A stretch of DNA of 55,000 nt from Glandiceps talaboti (GCF_964340395.1 NC_135564.1:13501512-13556511), one strand, 5' to 3'. Shown: positions 1 through 26,631, numbered from the stretch's first letter. The notes: generated by a model not told the origin, from the sequence alone. Numbers and translations are program-made.

Positions 1-1600
1 TGTATTATATATATAACACAATATCAAGCAAGATACCCAAGAGTCGTATTTTGCTTGTATGTATTATTTATATGTATATATATATTATATATATATTTTT
101 TTCTATGTTAAAATGAAAATGCTTAGTGTGTGTATATATGTATATATATCCAAATCCAAATGTGGTTTCTAACACTTCACGGCCTAATAATCACTAGTGT
201 ATGTAAACATTGGAATATATGGAAACACGCCAACAATTAATTATATAGATACAATTTTAATACCTAACAAAATCTAGTATCATACTTATTTCAAAATCTG
301 ACGTCGTCCCTTTTGACACCGTCCTTTATTCTTGTATCTGTTCATCTATATTCTTATATCTTGATAATTATGTTGATTTGTTGGTTGTAATGACGTCACA
401 ATGGACGTTGAGTACAAGCTATGGAATTTCTATGTGTAAAATGCATATCACAACTATCATTACCACAGTAACTAGAGCTCGGCAGGCCGCGGACGCAAAA
501 GCAAACACGCCCTCAGCGGTCATTCAATAAACTTATATCTGAAATCTGAAATAATTTAAAGTTATTTATTTTTGTTTGTTCAAAAAGCATATCAATACAT
601 CGTTGTTCTTTAAGGTAGGGGTTTCTTAAACATCGGACTGTGCATTAGAATTTAATTGGAAGCAAGGACAAATAATAAATCACCTGTCAGACAAAAGATG
701 AAAAATTTGAGTCTTCGATTCCAAAATGGGTCAAGTACCACAAGGTCAAGGTCAGTGACACATTAGTGCAGGCCAGGGTGTAAAGTGTCTTTCAGATGAC
801 ATCTAATAAGCATAGCAACACTATTAGTCACGGTCAGTGTTGTCAGTAGAGTTGGATGAGTGATGGGTACATTGAAAGGGTGAGGTCAAATTCACCCAGA
901 TGTTAACTGAATGTCTTCCGTAAGGGTTATTGTTTCTGTATCATTTGTTATCATCAACATATATATACCAAATTATATGGAATTTGAAGGTTGCACTCTT
1001 AGGATATGGGATGTGTGTGTGTTTTGTTTTCATCAATGTATGCACGGAGTCATTTGAAATTGGAAATGAAGATATTGCCTAAGTACCCCAAAATCATTAA
1101 TTATGCAAATGACACGGTGAAATTAAAAACCACACATTCAGCTATATCAGCCACATGTACAAGTATTGTATTATCCTCAATGTACCATATGAAATCTGAA
1201 GTTTGCATTCTTAAGATATTGCGTAATTACCAAAAATCTGTAATTATGCAAATAACTCACTATAACTAAAAGCTACGTCAACAAGTTTTATAGGACACGC
1301 GCGCCTGATTTTGTATGATGAATGTACCAAATTAAATGAAACTCGAAGCTTGCATATTATATTCTTCAGCGGAAAATTGTATATACTAAAGAGTAATATC
1401 ACTACAATAACGCCTTTGGCGCTCTAAAAATTCAGTGAAAATTTATAAATACATCTCAATAACCATAATTATTTTACTACCAAAAAAAAGTGTACACAGT
1501 GAATGGCGCCAGTGTAAATAAATAATAGGTATAATTTTGATGAAAATATAGATCACAGCAGTAACCTAATCTGGTACATCCGGGCATTCTTAAATCTTAC
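1..1600 (-). other. CA8-like intron 2 (partial), AT-rich with degenerate repeats
   Basis: No exon of the expected third CA8 block (with the Phe-His-Trp zinc-ligand motif) was found on the minus strand, so the next exon is presumably outside the window. Between about 960 and 1370 there are three degenerate direct copies of a sequence built around 'accatatgaaat(c/t)tgaa(g)tttgcat' and 'aattatgcaaat', spaced by about 160-190 bp. Confidence 0.6.
960..1375. repeat. Degenerate ~170 bp direct repeat, three units
   Basis: Similar blocks begin near 968 (accaaattatatggaatttg), 1182 (accatatgaaatctgaag) and 1327 (accaaattaaatgaaactcg). Each is followed by a 'gcttgcat/gtttgcat' stretch, and two units carry 'aattatgcaaat'. 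This looks like a dispersed non-coding repeat; I do not recognise the family. Confidence 0.55.
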
Positions 1601-15642
<14,042 letters not shown>

Positions 15643-17799
15643 GGTTCAATCCAGCCGTCTGCTGCAGCTGTAATACCACACAATAAAGTAGGTATATTTG
15701 TACACGCTAACAGACCTATATTATAACCCGCTTCGCAGCAGATAACGACACGGTTACCATGGCAATGCTCGACATGTATGCACGAGACAAATCAGCATGG
15801 GATTCTGGGAACACGTGAAATTGATTATTACATTTCTACTGGGGTAGAATATGAGACTTGAAGTACAGAGGGATGTCCCTGGGGAATAGTTTTTTTTAAT
15901 CATCATAAAAGTCCATTTAGCAAAACGTGATCGTAACTCAGAATGAATTGCACATAGCTTTCCATCTTGGGTGATTTTGTCAACGTAAAGAAAGGCGTTA
16001 TTTTACCAGTCATAGATTCCCACTGGGCATGCGTAACTCAAGCATGACGTAGTTCATTGTAGAAGGACGCATATGCGATGTATTTTGGTTTTTTGTACAA
16101 TGAACGACTACATACAACACGACAGTTTCAAGCGCTAATTTCATCTTGTTTGTTGCCTAGCAACCGCCATTCATCACAATTATATTGTAAAGGCAATAAT
16201 TGAATGCATGCTCTTAAATATGTGAGTTTAGGATTACAAAATTAGAGTGAAATTTATTGGATGTCTCCTGGAATGAAGTATACTAATTCTAGTGAATATT
16301 GCTAATATATTATATTACCGTTATGTATATATTTACATGACCAAATCTCCTGGTCATGGTAGGTCTAAATTGAATTGCTGGCAGCATCCTCGACTTAGAA
16401 TGAATATAATTAATGAGCTTGCTTAACAACAGACAATGCCAGATCCTTGCCAATCCTGTGTGTTGCATGTTCACGTTACGTAACATAACTAATTATTTAA
16501 ATCATTTATTCAAGGAATATAATATGAGTTTCTAAAGTCTCGCTGCAATCTCGCGCGATACCCCGTGCCAACGTTTGTGTATTAAATGACGGAGAATTTC
16601 CGTCTGTAAACTGTCCAATGAAATAAAAGTGATATTAATTTGACATACATCGATATAAATGCTGTTCGATCGGATTCTGAGACGCGGAGTAAATAGATTT
16701 CATATATTCGACGTTTCTGCAGCGACAACAGTCTGACAGTAATGGACTACCCGCTAGTTCCTTGAGGCTTTTTCGTAATATGCGCCTCACTAATACAAAT
16801 CTTCAACTTTTACTGTTATAAACTCAAATCCATGACACTGTCAAATTGAAGAAAAACATCAGGTGCCACCATTATCAAAACAGAGGTCAAAATGATATCA
16901 AAATACAGTCATTTTAGAATCCAAGGTGGCAGCCGAAAATTGCGTTTTTTTCATTCTCTTTTCTTTTGTGTGGGAAATAAAATGATTTCCTTGAAAATAA
17001 GACGTTGGGCCGTAGTTTCTTTTATTATTTGCGAAAAAGGGGGACAGAGCAGGCTTTCATTTGGCATTTTGTTAGGCAAATTCTACCCTAAGCTGTACTA
17101 GCTGTAAACAGGATATTGTTTTGTCAGTCAGACAACCAACAATGCATTCATTGAATATTGTTAAAACACCAATAATTAGACATTGTACATGTTAATTAGA
17201 GGTCTCTTTTATCTATAAGTAGTATGGTAATAAGTTGAAATCGTGAAAAATTGGGGTGCTGAGTTTTGTGTGCGGACCCCAAAATCGATTTGATTGAATT
17301 GGATACATTGTACAATATACTACACATGTGTATTGCTAGACAGATACATTTATCCACAGGTGATTCAATATATGATATTAGTTTATTATATTTAAATATA
17401 TAGTTTCAAAAAAACCCAACTGTTTCAGTTGCAGCTAATGCAGCCTTAGTACGTTAATTCAGTTATGGCTGGTGTGTCTTTGTAATGTGTTTGTTCCGCT
17501 TTTAAGTGGTCGGATAATCATTTAGTTTTCCATACTATATTTATCCTGAGAGGACAGCTGATTTCTCGTTTACTCTATATTACATATAATATCACTATCT
17601 CACAAATGACTACATAAAATATACAAAAAAGTTTATTATAATGCTATTGAAAACAAAGTCAAAATAAGTCCCTCGACTTGTGATGGTCTAGTAACCGTCA
17701 AATGACGTGACGTCAAAATCTTAGAGAGAAAAAAAATGCATAACTGTCTTGCCTTCCCTACTTTCTTTTAAAAGTCTCCTAAGTTCGTTTTGCACACAA

Positions 17800-17800
<1 letters not shown>

Positions 17801-17837
<37 letters not shown>

Positions 17838-17838
17838 T

Positions 17839-17929
<91 letters not shown>
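17801..17929. repeat. (CT)n microsatellite
   Basis: A CT tract of about 125 bp, interrupted by a short C run near 17838-17848. Confidence 0.97.
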
Positions 17930-17931
<2 letters not shown>

Positions 17932-18347
17932 GTGTTGATACAGTCATGTGTGTCTATGTGCACGTGTCGTACTCTCCAAACTTTGCTGTGGAGTGGAGAC
18001 ACTTTAAACCAAGATTATCGTAAGCTATCGAACAAACACCAACCACCTGTCACGAAATTTGTATTTTATGTTACCATTTAACTATGTCCAAATATAGTGA
18101 CGACTTAGTAGTGTTCTTTGTTTGTTGACAAACTCGACGATGTGTCGCGTCGCGATAGCTACTGGAGTATGTAAAAGTACATCTATGTAAAGTGCATTGT
18201 TGCCATTGTGTATTGGCTTTGACCACCTGTCAATCAAAGACAATACAGAGAAAGGTGACGTCATACGTATCGAGCTCAATGACCTTGTTGGCCTGTACAT
18301 TTTGAAATCTATGACTGTCCACAAAAACCCACCAATTTCAGACAATG

Positions 18348-18351
<4 letters not shown>

Positions 18352-18440
<89 letters not shown>
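18352..18440. repeat. (AT)n microsatellite
   Basis: About 44 uninterrupted AT dinucleotides. It is self-complementary and prone to cruciform extrusion. Confidence 0.97.
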
Positions 18441-18446
<6 letters not shown>

Positions 18447-20337
18447 ATGGACAAGATTGATAAGAAGTTCCTAGCAATAGATTCCTATACTGTATGTTGA
18501 GTCCAAAATCAACAATCAAAACCACGAGATTGGATTCAAACTCAGACCACCAAACAGAGATTCAAAGTTCTCATAAAAAGGGACTATCTTGTAATCCGTC
18601 TCTTAAACCGCTATTTTCTTTTGCATCGCTATTCATTTACATTGTAACATTCATGTAAAACAAGATCAACCACCAGCCTACACAATAAATCAGAGAACTC
18701 GCCGTGCCAATTGGAATACTCGTCAGAGTCACGTGCACAAAACAACAAATGAGGTGGCGGACCAGAAGTGATTACGTCATCAATAAAACTTGTCAATACT
18801 TACACCTGTAGATGTTTTCGTACCCAGGTATACAATTGTCCAGTTTGTCACTCCGTATCTGTGCCATGACTTTATCTAATGTAGACAGTTTACAATCTCG
18901 AATATGCAAAGAGCTGCGTCTTCTGGTCAAAACTTGTCTTCGTGATCGAATGATGATGGACCCCGATAACTGCTTGACACAGATAAAGGACATCTTGATT
19001 GATTAAACGGACAACTCGAAGCAACTACTAAGAAAGTCTATGCTGTGCCACACTGCACATCTAGTGTTGTGGCTCGAAATGGGGTATTTTATGCAAAACG
19101 ATACATTGATATTACTATGCAAATTTAACAGCTATGTGCGTATACCAGGTGTTCGTTATTTAAATTGAAGTGCCAGGTAGGTCAGTAGCATGGTATTCCG
19201 AGTACTTTGGACCAATGATCTAACACAGGTATATGAAATTATAACTTAGTGTTTCTCGAAACCGACAGATACCAACAACACTATATCGACGGCTAGATAC
19301 ATTTTATTATTATCATTCTGAACTTTATAAGTAATTATCATCTTGACCTCTGCAAAAAACTTGGACTTTGTGATGAACACTCGGACCATGAACTAATCCA
19401 CACATACTTTGTTACTAAATGTATGTTTTGGTGATTGATTGCTTTTTTGACAATTTCACATTGATCAGCTCATAGGCTATTAGTATTAGCTTTTCCTAGC
19501 GGTAATTTGATATTATATGAATCAGATAGGATCATCGTACTAGATGAACATCATATCGCTACTATAACTCTTGCGGTTCAGAATCTATCGAGAAATCTTA
19601 CCTGAACTTGACGCTTGACACACTCTATCTGTACGAGAAAATATCGGATTCAGAGCCGTACTAGCGACACACGTACGTAATAGTATATGCTTATAACAGG
19701 AGATATCGACTGTGTAGTACGGCGTTACGAAGGAGGTTGAAAATGGAATAAACAAGAAGAACTCGTTATATGTTCATAGGTATATGAGATAATGAACACC
19801 CACTTTAGTTAAATTAATTATCTAGTATCATTATCCCCTTCGTTGTAATACATTCCCCTTTTCTATATTTTTCTTTTCGAAGGATAATTACTTTCGTACA
19901 AACCAAATCTATGACCCAACTATGTGGAGGTCAAAGGTCACTTCATAGAAGGATGTTGATAGAAGACATGTATAGAGGCGTTTCACTACATCACTATGGT
20001 GGAAGAATGTCACCTGTCTAGTTGATATCAGTATATATAGAAACAACTTTGCCAGGTTAGGCTTGTATATATGCTAGTGAAATGTGTAATAACGCTGAAA
20101 ATTGTTTAGTTTTTACATAATGCTTTCCCACTTTGCTCAAATTTTTTTACAATTACAGTTGTATTATTGAGACAATTTTGTATTGTAGAGACCTACTGTG
20201 GCCATTTATTAATTCTCAATTCTGGACGCATACAATCCACAGTGTATTCCTTTCCTTGGTGAAACGTATATGGCGTCCTGCATTGAGAACATTATTGGTT
20301 TTGTAGTTTTTTCTTCCTATTTTGTTTTTTTAGATTT

Positions 20338-20476
20338 TGAATTCTGTGGAGGGTCGATGTACGAGTTTTGTCCATACTTGGCTATTATGAGTGGCTATGA
20401 GAGTTTTGGCTCTGATCACTGTCTCTGTGGATATTAGCCGCTATATAAATTTCAATTATTATTATTATTATTATTA
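20338..20476 (+). mobile_element. Retroposon-like 3' end with ATT tail
   Basis: The segment ends 'ccgctatataaatttcaatt' followed by (ATT)n, the pattern of a SINE/LINE tail. Only the tail resembles the SINE-like family described at 11921; the body is different. Confidence 0.4.
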
Positions 20477-20834
20477 CTGAGACCATACGATATGGTCGCT
20501 GGTGGCGCTATGTAGTGTAGTGGCGTCAATCTCAGAACACCATTTCTAACGATGATATTTTACTAGAGTGTAGCCTGGACTATCAAGGCGTTGTTTCCGT
20601 GAGTAGCGAGTCGTTACATAAAGCGGACCAACGACTGGATTTTTCAGACTACCTATCGATAGTGTAATGTTTACTGTATAGTTTTGATTTCTTGTCATTT
20701 AGTAACCATGGGTTCACTACGCACCATTTGCAGGACACCACAGACGTACCATACTGTAATATCAATGTGTTAACGTTGATTTTTTTTTTAAAGCTTCACC
20801 TAGACTTTAAGATAGATACGTCATATTGTCATAT

Positions 20835-20964
<130 letters not shown>

Positions 20965-21313
20965 GCAAAGTAAAGAAATCCGGGATGGAACTTTGCTGGA
21001 GACCAACCAAAACAAGCAGTTTTTTCCGAGCAAGTTTAGGATTGATGATGATATTAGGCGAAAGATATGATAGCCTATCTTATGGATTTTGTCTAAATGA
21101 TAAATTGTTAATCGTTGATTTAAACGTGTAACTTTTAGTAGTCAAAAATAGTCTGTTATTCCTTCAGTGGAGATTTTTTTTTAGTTTTGATAAAACGTTT
21201 GTCGCATCTCGTGTGTACATACATGTAGTTCTGTTTTGTGTAGTTGTTCCCCTCTAGTAGACATTGTACACATTTGTGTAGTTAATCAGTTTTCCAAAAA
21301 TTAGCCACATATT

Positions 21314-21337
21314 TAGTAGTAGTAGTAGTAGTAGTAC

Positions 21338-21368
<31 letters not shown>

Positions 21369-21372
21369 TGTT

Positions 21373-21425
<53 letters not shown>

Positions 21426-21429
21426 TGTT

Positions 21430-21464
<35 letters not shown>

Positions 21465-21465
21465 T

Positions 21466-21515
<50 letters not shown>

Positions 21516-21630
21516 TGTAGTAGTGGTGGTGGTGGTGGTGGTGGTGGTGGTGGTGGTGGCGGCGGTGGCGGCGGCGGCGGCGGCGGCAGCAGCAGTTGTT
21601 GTTGTTGTTGTTGTTGTAGTTGTTGTAGTA
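21314..21630. repeat. Compound (GTA)n-(GTG)n-(GCG)n-(GTT)n microsatellite
   Basis: A ~315 bp trinucleotide tract in which the unit changes by single bases between blocks (GTA, then GTG, GCG/GCA, GTT). The long poly-Thr/poly-Tyr frames across it are artefacts. Confidence 0.95.
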
Positions 21631-22307
21631 AAACAAAATTGTATACGAGGAAGGGTAACCATAAACCACGATCGTATATTGATTCTGCTAGTAAAAAAGC
21701 TAAAGCCTACATTGGGGCATTTTGCGAAAGTCATTGGGTCAAAAACGAAATTACCAAAACCACTACAGCAGTCACAAATGCACATCAATCATCTGACATC
21801 CTCACTCTTTTTTCTGAACCTGTGTATTCCTCCCATGCAAACACATTATTTTACAGAAGGAAGAGAGAATGTGGAATAAACGAACATAATACAGTATATT
21901 TCCTACTAAACCGACAAACTTTATTGTTCCTACCGCAGCATATTAAAAGTGACACTGACAATCATTTGAAAGAAACTGACTGGCCAATCTCTAAATTAGC
22001 ACCAAAAAGACAGAGATTACATATCACTCTCTGTGAACTGTCAATTAAAATGAGGTTAACAAACTGTTGAAATCAGAAAAATACTGCTACAACGGTTTTC
22101 TCAAATCTTAGGAGCAAAAACTCATATCACTATTCTGATATTGCAATATGTTATGAGCTTATAAACTCTGATCAAAATCTGATTTTTTACGAGAACTGTT
22201 CGAGCATTTCAGTTGGGTGTCTAGTCTATTAAATTGTAAGCATTCTACGAACATAAACGGCAGCAACCGCGTGGTTGGCGAATGAGGGCGCTATCTTCCA
22301 CTTCGGT

Positions 22308-22435
22308 TTAGCCAAACAAACCACAGCATCGGGCTTCTGTCCGGCGGATGTTCTTACAATTACACTCACAACGACCATCCAACATATTGTCTGCGGTTGG
22401 GCATCCGATACATTTACAGCTTGTAACTTTGAAAC
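22308..22435 (-). CDS. Collagen-like gene, terminal exon (Cys-rich)
   Basis: From acceptor CAACAG to stop TAA at 22308-22310. It encodes 42 residues with eight cysteines, including CKCIGC, CECNC and a CC pair before a GLFG terminus. A different frame of the same DNA is longer but does not join in phase with the collagen exons. A possible AATAAA on the minus strand lies at 21920-21925. Confidence 0.82.
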
Positions 22436-25400
22436 CTGTTGGTTTAAAGAGAGAAAGAAATGTTTAAGTTCTGCGTTCATCAGATCTGTTAAACGTTAAG
22501 TTCCGGAGCATTCAAAGTTGTCTTGTAACATCTACACTTTTAGCACATACGAACTTAGACCATGCTCTAAGCCAATATGGCAATGGCAAAATTTTGATAT
22601 AGGGTAATAAATCATTCCAACCACAAAATGTACAATTAGATATATTACACTTTACTGTTATATGGTGAACACAAGGGCTTGAAGAAGAATTTGGTAAAAG
22701 GCATCACACCACTAGAGTATATTAAAGGCCCCGGATTAAGGACTGTGACGCAACATTGATTTATTCAAAATGGCGCCGAATCATGAATAATTCAGATAGT
22801 CATATATATAGCTTGATAATTTGTATGCAATGTTGTCCGGACTCGTTTTAAATGTTGGCGCTTGAACTCAACATTCGTTGGTAATTGGTTACAGTTCCTT
22901 ACGTAAGACAGCCTGCCTGTTCTATCAAACCACTAAACTACCCATTGCATTGCAGTGTTTTTTCCTAAAAATGTGGTACATGTTCATTTTGTATATTGAA
23001 AATGGAAACGCCATTTTGGTCGCATTATAACGATTTGACGACAAAAACATATTTCAAAAAAACAAAACGTAATACAACGAATCATTATTTTTACATTCGT
23101 GAGTAATTCAGCCCAATGCTTAGTGTTAGTGTTCACTGGATGCAACCACACAGAAATCAATAAGAAACTGGATATGCTACACTTTAAGATAACAAGATTG
23201 AATGAGTACAGTTTCTTGCGACATTTTGTCTAAATTAAATGACCTATAAAGTGCCACCATGGAGACATCAAAATATTGGCGCCCGCGTGTCTGTGTCTTG
23301 TTGCAGTGTGGTTTTAGTTCATTGAGACTATTGTGACAAGAAATTGTTATCTTTAGTGTAGATTGTGCAGATAATTATTGTTTTTTTTGCGAGGTTATAT
23401 CACACAGAGCCAGTGACCACCAACATGAATTGTGCTGTACATCATAGGACTCAAATCATCTTGTATACATCGTGAATGATTGTGTTAACTCACCGTTGTT
23501 ACAGGTAGCCCTATCCAAACCAATCTTGGTTTCGCATATGTAACCCTTCTCCCTGGCGGCAAGACCTGCTGGGCCTGGTACGCCGGGTTCGCCTTGCTCA
23601 CCTAGAGAAAACAATCAACAAATAAGTGATGAAACACGCTGGTAGCATTTGACATTTTAACAGACCTCTCCATAGACTCCACCGCCTCAAGAGATGATAA
23701 GATCACGGAATTCAAAAACATAGAAGAGTGATATATAGATAAACACAGTGACCACCGGTAGGAAGATGTAGTTGGGAAATGTTATTAAAGTGGCCATGTG
23801 GATGATGATTTGGTATTTATTTTTGATTTTTGATTTATAAACAATTTTATCATGTCTTCCTAATGTGAAACAACAGAGACTAAGTCCTTGTTTGTAACTC
23901 AATAAATTGCAAAAAGATTAATACAAATGTAAATGTTTGTTATTGTACATACAATAACAAACTTTTTGCACATATTTTAGCTTTTGTTTTATAAATTAAA
24001 AATCCAAAATATATAATAATAATAATGTTCGGTTCTTATATAGCGCTTTCCCACACCGTGCTCAAAGCGCTTTACAATTATTACCCCTGGCTCGGATCAG
24101 AACGGCACAACGGCCCTTTAGTCTTCCTCAACTCCCCGGGGAGCATACAATCCATTGCAGCCATTTAAGCGCATAGGATTAAAGCCTTCACATTGCAACC
24201 TACATCCATACTTTTATGTGTTATCCTCGGTGATTTTTTATCCTTATATTTTAATATGTACTTGTATAAATTTTTACCCAAATAAAATCATATCATCATA
24301 TCATATCATATCATATCAACTAATCATAATATCCCCTTCTACTTACAGCTAAAATTTGATGTTATCTTTTGAAAAAAAAAATTCGACTGAAATTTAGAAA
24401 ACTCATATTGAAAGAGATTATTCTTACAAAAGAGGTTAAATATTAATAATTACCTTGGGGTCCTCTTGGTCCTGGGTGTCCTTGAGGTCCTGAAATATTA
24501 TAAGATATTTTATATTTAGGAGTGGTTATAAAGATGTCATGAAATCGCACCAATGACACTTCTATATCTATATTTCAAAGGCATAAGTGATCGCCCTACC
24601 CCATCAATTCACAATATGTTATAAACGACTGTTTACAAATGGACATCAAGCAAGTGTGTACAGTGCTGTCATCTAGTAGTCTAGTCAGGGGCGGTAATTC
24701 ATCAGCTTAGAAGGAAAGATATTGTCAGAGTTAAAAAAAATATCGAAAATAGCCAAAATTGCAACTGCTGGGTTTTAGGTCAACAACAAATATAAATCTG
24801 ACAGAGAAGCAGTGCTGAAGAGACGTTGGTAGTATATTTGGACGCTGCCGTAAAGAGGCGTGACATTTTACGACGATGATGACCGTACGTCGTACGGTTG
24901 TATAGCGGTGAGGACATCGATATGATATGTATTAAGACTTGCTATAGGCTTTACCCAGCCAGTTGGTGACGTCACTCACCTTGTAATCCCTGAGAGCCGG
25001 TTGTTCCTGGGATACCACGTGGTCCCTTTGGTCCCTCTAAACCTGGGATACCTGGTATACCTTGTTCTCCTTGAGGTCCTTCGATAGATTCACCGGGTTC
25101 GCCTGTCAATCCTTGTGGGCCTTGTACGCCTGAAATATCACGTAAAAAAGACATGGAATTAATTAGAGAAAATGAGACATTGAAATATGTCAACATTAGT
25201 ATATTTAAAAATGCCATTCTTCTGACTGTTTAGCAGTTCATAAATATAAGTTATCATATCTCCGAATTTTTTATTACTCCAACATAAGTTTTATTTATAT
25301 ATGAAATAATATTGATGCATATATTTGTATCTAGTAGCGGCGGGAATCGTGATATGTCATGGTATCATTTCAACTTACCAGGTAGTCCAGGCTCGCCAGG

Positions 25401-26189
25401 TTCTCCCTGTTCTCCCTGCTCCCCTTGTTCTCCGTCCTGTCCAGCTGGACCAGGTTGCCCTGGACACTGCATACAAACCAAGTCCTTCACAGCCTCTGAT
25501 TAAAAAAAAGACAGTAATGACGTAGTTGATTATTAGCATATTGAATGAATATATTTGACTCGTGAAATGCATGCGAGATGCGAAAATGATATTTCTACAA
25601 ACCACGCAAAAGGAGTGCTATTTTTTGTTTAGCAAAATTTGTTGCAATACGTCCTTTCAAATAAAGGGTGAATTTTAGTGTTAAAAAGTACTCAACGATT
25701 TTAAACAATGTTTCATATCAGTATTTTCAAGTTTCGGAATTTCGAGGGGAAAAAAACAAAGAAAGAAAGATAATGTTCTCACCTGTGCAATCTGCTGCCC
25801 TCTGTAGTCAGGAATTGTTGGCGTAGGAAAAGAGAGAGAGAGAGAACGAAAGAAAACAAGAGATTTTTTTAATTTCCCAGTCTTACTACTCTCTTCATGG
25901 AGGGAAGCCTAATTAAAAGACTGACCGTCTAAGACAAAACAATTGTCAATTTCGTCGTGTTTGTCAACTTCGAAATATACATACTTTTTGTAAGTGACAC
26001 GGCATAGCTTATAGGCAGGTAAAGCGAAATGCAAACATTATGAAGTTGACTTTGTTATTCCGATCGAATTCTCTTTCACATTATTCGTGAAGATTCATTT
26101 ATCCTTTTGTATTTTAAGAAACCCTTTATCCGTTTTCAAAATGTTCATGCGAATTCAAAATCACTGACAGCACTTTTGTCTCAAATAGA

Positions 26190-26252
<63 letters not shown>

Positions 26253-26631
26253 AATATTTTAAAAACCCAAATGGGAATAAATTAATATATCGTAAATAAT
26301 GTATCGTACTAGTTCTAGTTCTTACCCTGTGATTTTATTCATCATGTTAGATATATGAATGACACTATTTTTTTAATAAAATATTATCCAATGTAAGTTT
26401 GTTGGTGGTAATCCTGAATTTGATCACCTAGATATAATATGTGCTTCGGCAAGAATAGCAATGGCCAGACTTTAAACAGACATAATGAAAAAAACCCACA
26501 CATCATAAGTCACAGTTACCATGGGTAAATTTCTAACGAAGCCCACTTACATGAAGGGAAGCATAGTAACCAGTGGCTTCGCCTGTAGAGAAGGCCCAGA
26601 TGCTGATACACACGATCAAAAATATCTTCAT
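22308..26631 (-). CDS. Small secreted collagen-like protein with Cys-rich C-terminus (complete, 212 aa)
   Basis: CDS = join of 26551-26631, 25783-25801, 25379-25495, 24980-25129, 24454-24489, 23494-23601 and 22308-22435 (minus), 639 bp, every junction GT..AG and in phase. Residues 1-19 ([19 protein letters not shown]) form a signal peptide. A short N-terminal segment has Cys32, Cys41 and Cys44. Gly-X-Y runs from about 46 to 147 (about 34 triplets) with one interruption at 85-90 (GESIEG). The C-terminal ~60 residues have ten cysteines (157, 168, 177, 179, 182, 193, 195, 197, 207, 208). Introns split Gly codons after the first base, as in many non-fibrillar collagens. It is probably a secreted trimeric matrix or defence protein. 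It has no C1q, fibrillar C-propeptide, NC1 or lectin domain; I do not recognise the Cys-rich domain. The single 19 bp exon is the least certain piece. Confidence 0.85.
23109..23437. mobile_element. MITE family A, copy 2 (in last intron of collagen-like gene)
   Basis: It begins CAGCCCAATGCTTAGTGTT and ends with 'aattgtgctg'. The inner inverted pair 'gttcactgg/ccagtgac' and the shared core 'aatacagtttcttgcgacat' type (here 'gagtacagtttcttgcgaca') match copies 1 and 3. It lies 57 bp past the exon 6 donor. Confidence 0.75.
23494..23601 (-). CDS. Collagen-like gene, exon 6 (end of helix)
   Basis: The 108 bp exon holds the last triplets ([13 protein letters not shown]), then leaves the helix at [20 protein letters not shown] with Cys157 and Cys168. 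Acceptor TCTCTAG, donor GTGAGT. Confidence 0.88.
24013..24200 (-). mobile_element. SINE-like element, copy B
   Basis: Reverse orientation of the 11921 element: (TAA)n tail, 'tatagcgctttcccacac', 'ctcaaagcgctttacaat', 'cctcaactccccggggagca'. It sits in the intron between collagen-like exons 5 and 6. It is the best preserved of the three copies. Confidence 0.75.
24220..24325 (+). mobile_element. Retroposon-like 3' tail with (ATCAT)n
   Basis: 'Acccaaataaaatcatatc' followed by an ATATC pentamer array looks like a LINE 3' end; no reverse transcriptase frame is nearby. Confidence 0.35.
24454..24489 (-). CDS. Collagen-like gene, exon 5 (36 bp, four triplets)
   Basis: It encodes [11 protein letters not shown] with split Gly codons at both ends. 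The length is exactly four Gly-X-Y triplets. Acceptor ATTTCAG, donor GTAATT. Confidence 0.85.
24980..25129 (-). CDS. Collagen-like gene, exon 4 (Gly-X-Y)
   Basis: The 150 bp exon, acceptor ATTTCAG and donor GTGAGT, contains Gly-X-Y with [19 protein letters not shown] and one break of the triplet pattern (GESIEG). GPKGPR is a typical collagen basic patch. Confidence 0.9.
25379..25495 (-). CDS. Collagen-like gene, exon 3 (start of triple helix)
   Basis: The 117 bp exon encodes [19 protein letters not shown] and further Gly-X-Y with repeated GEQ/GEP triplets. The donor is GTAAGT. Cys41 and Cys44 just before the helix may link chains. Confidence 0.85.
25783..25801 (-). CDS. Collagen-like gene, micro-exon 2 (19 bp)
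   Basis: It lies between CTACAG and GTGAGA. It encodes RAADCT plus one base, converting phase 0 to the phase 1 required by the next exon. That requirement is the main support, besides good splice sites. Confidence 0.72.
26188..26252. repeat. (AAAT)n microsatellite
   Basis: About 16 AAAT/TAAA units in the collagen-like intron between the signal-peptide exon and the micro-exon. Confidence 0.97.
26551..26631 (-). CDS. Collagen-like gene, coding exon 1 (signal peptide)
   Basis: ATG at 26631. It is preceded by 12 nt of 5' UTR and the acceptor TTCCACAG (exon starts 26643). It ends CTTCAT before donor GTAAGT, phase 0, and encodes 27 residues with a hydrophobic core. Confidence 0.88.

Noticed and set aside
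1-1590. Third exon of the CA8-like gene
   Set aside because: I looked on the minus strand for the Phe-His-Trp-Gly block and found none; it should lie beyond the left edge.
18500-18560. tRNA-like B-box near 'ggattcaaactc'
   Set aside because: No A-box or cloverleaf could be formed around it.
21282-21788. 168-codon poly-Thr frame
   Set aside because: It is a translation of the GTA/GTG/GTT microsatellite.
21639-22070. 143-codon plus-strand frame
   Set aside because: No recognisable domain, no splice context. It starts in microsatellite flank and lies over the 3' flank of the minus-strand collagen-like gene. Kept as unexplained rather than called a gene.
22229-22480. 83-codon minus-strand frame across the collagen-like terminal exon
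   Set aside because: It is a different frame from the one that joins the upstream collagen exons in phase; the phase-matched frame gives the Cys-rich terminus and a stop.
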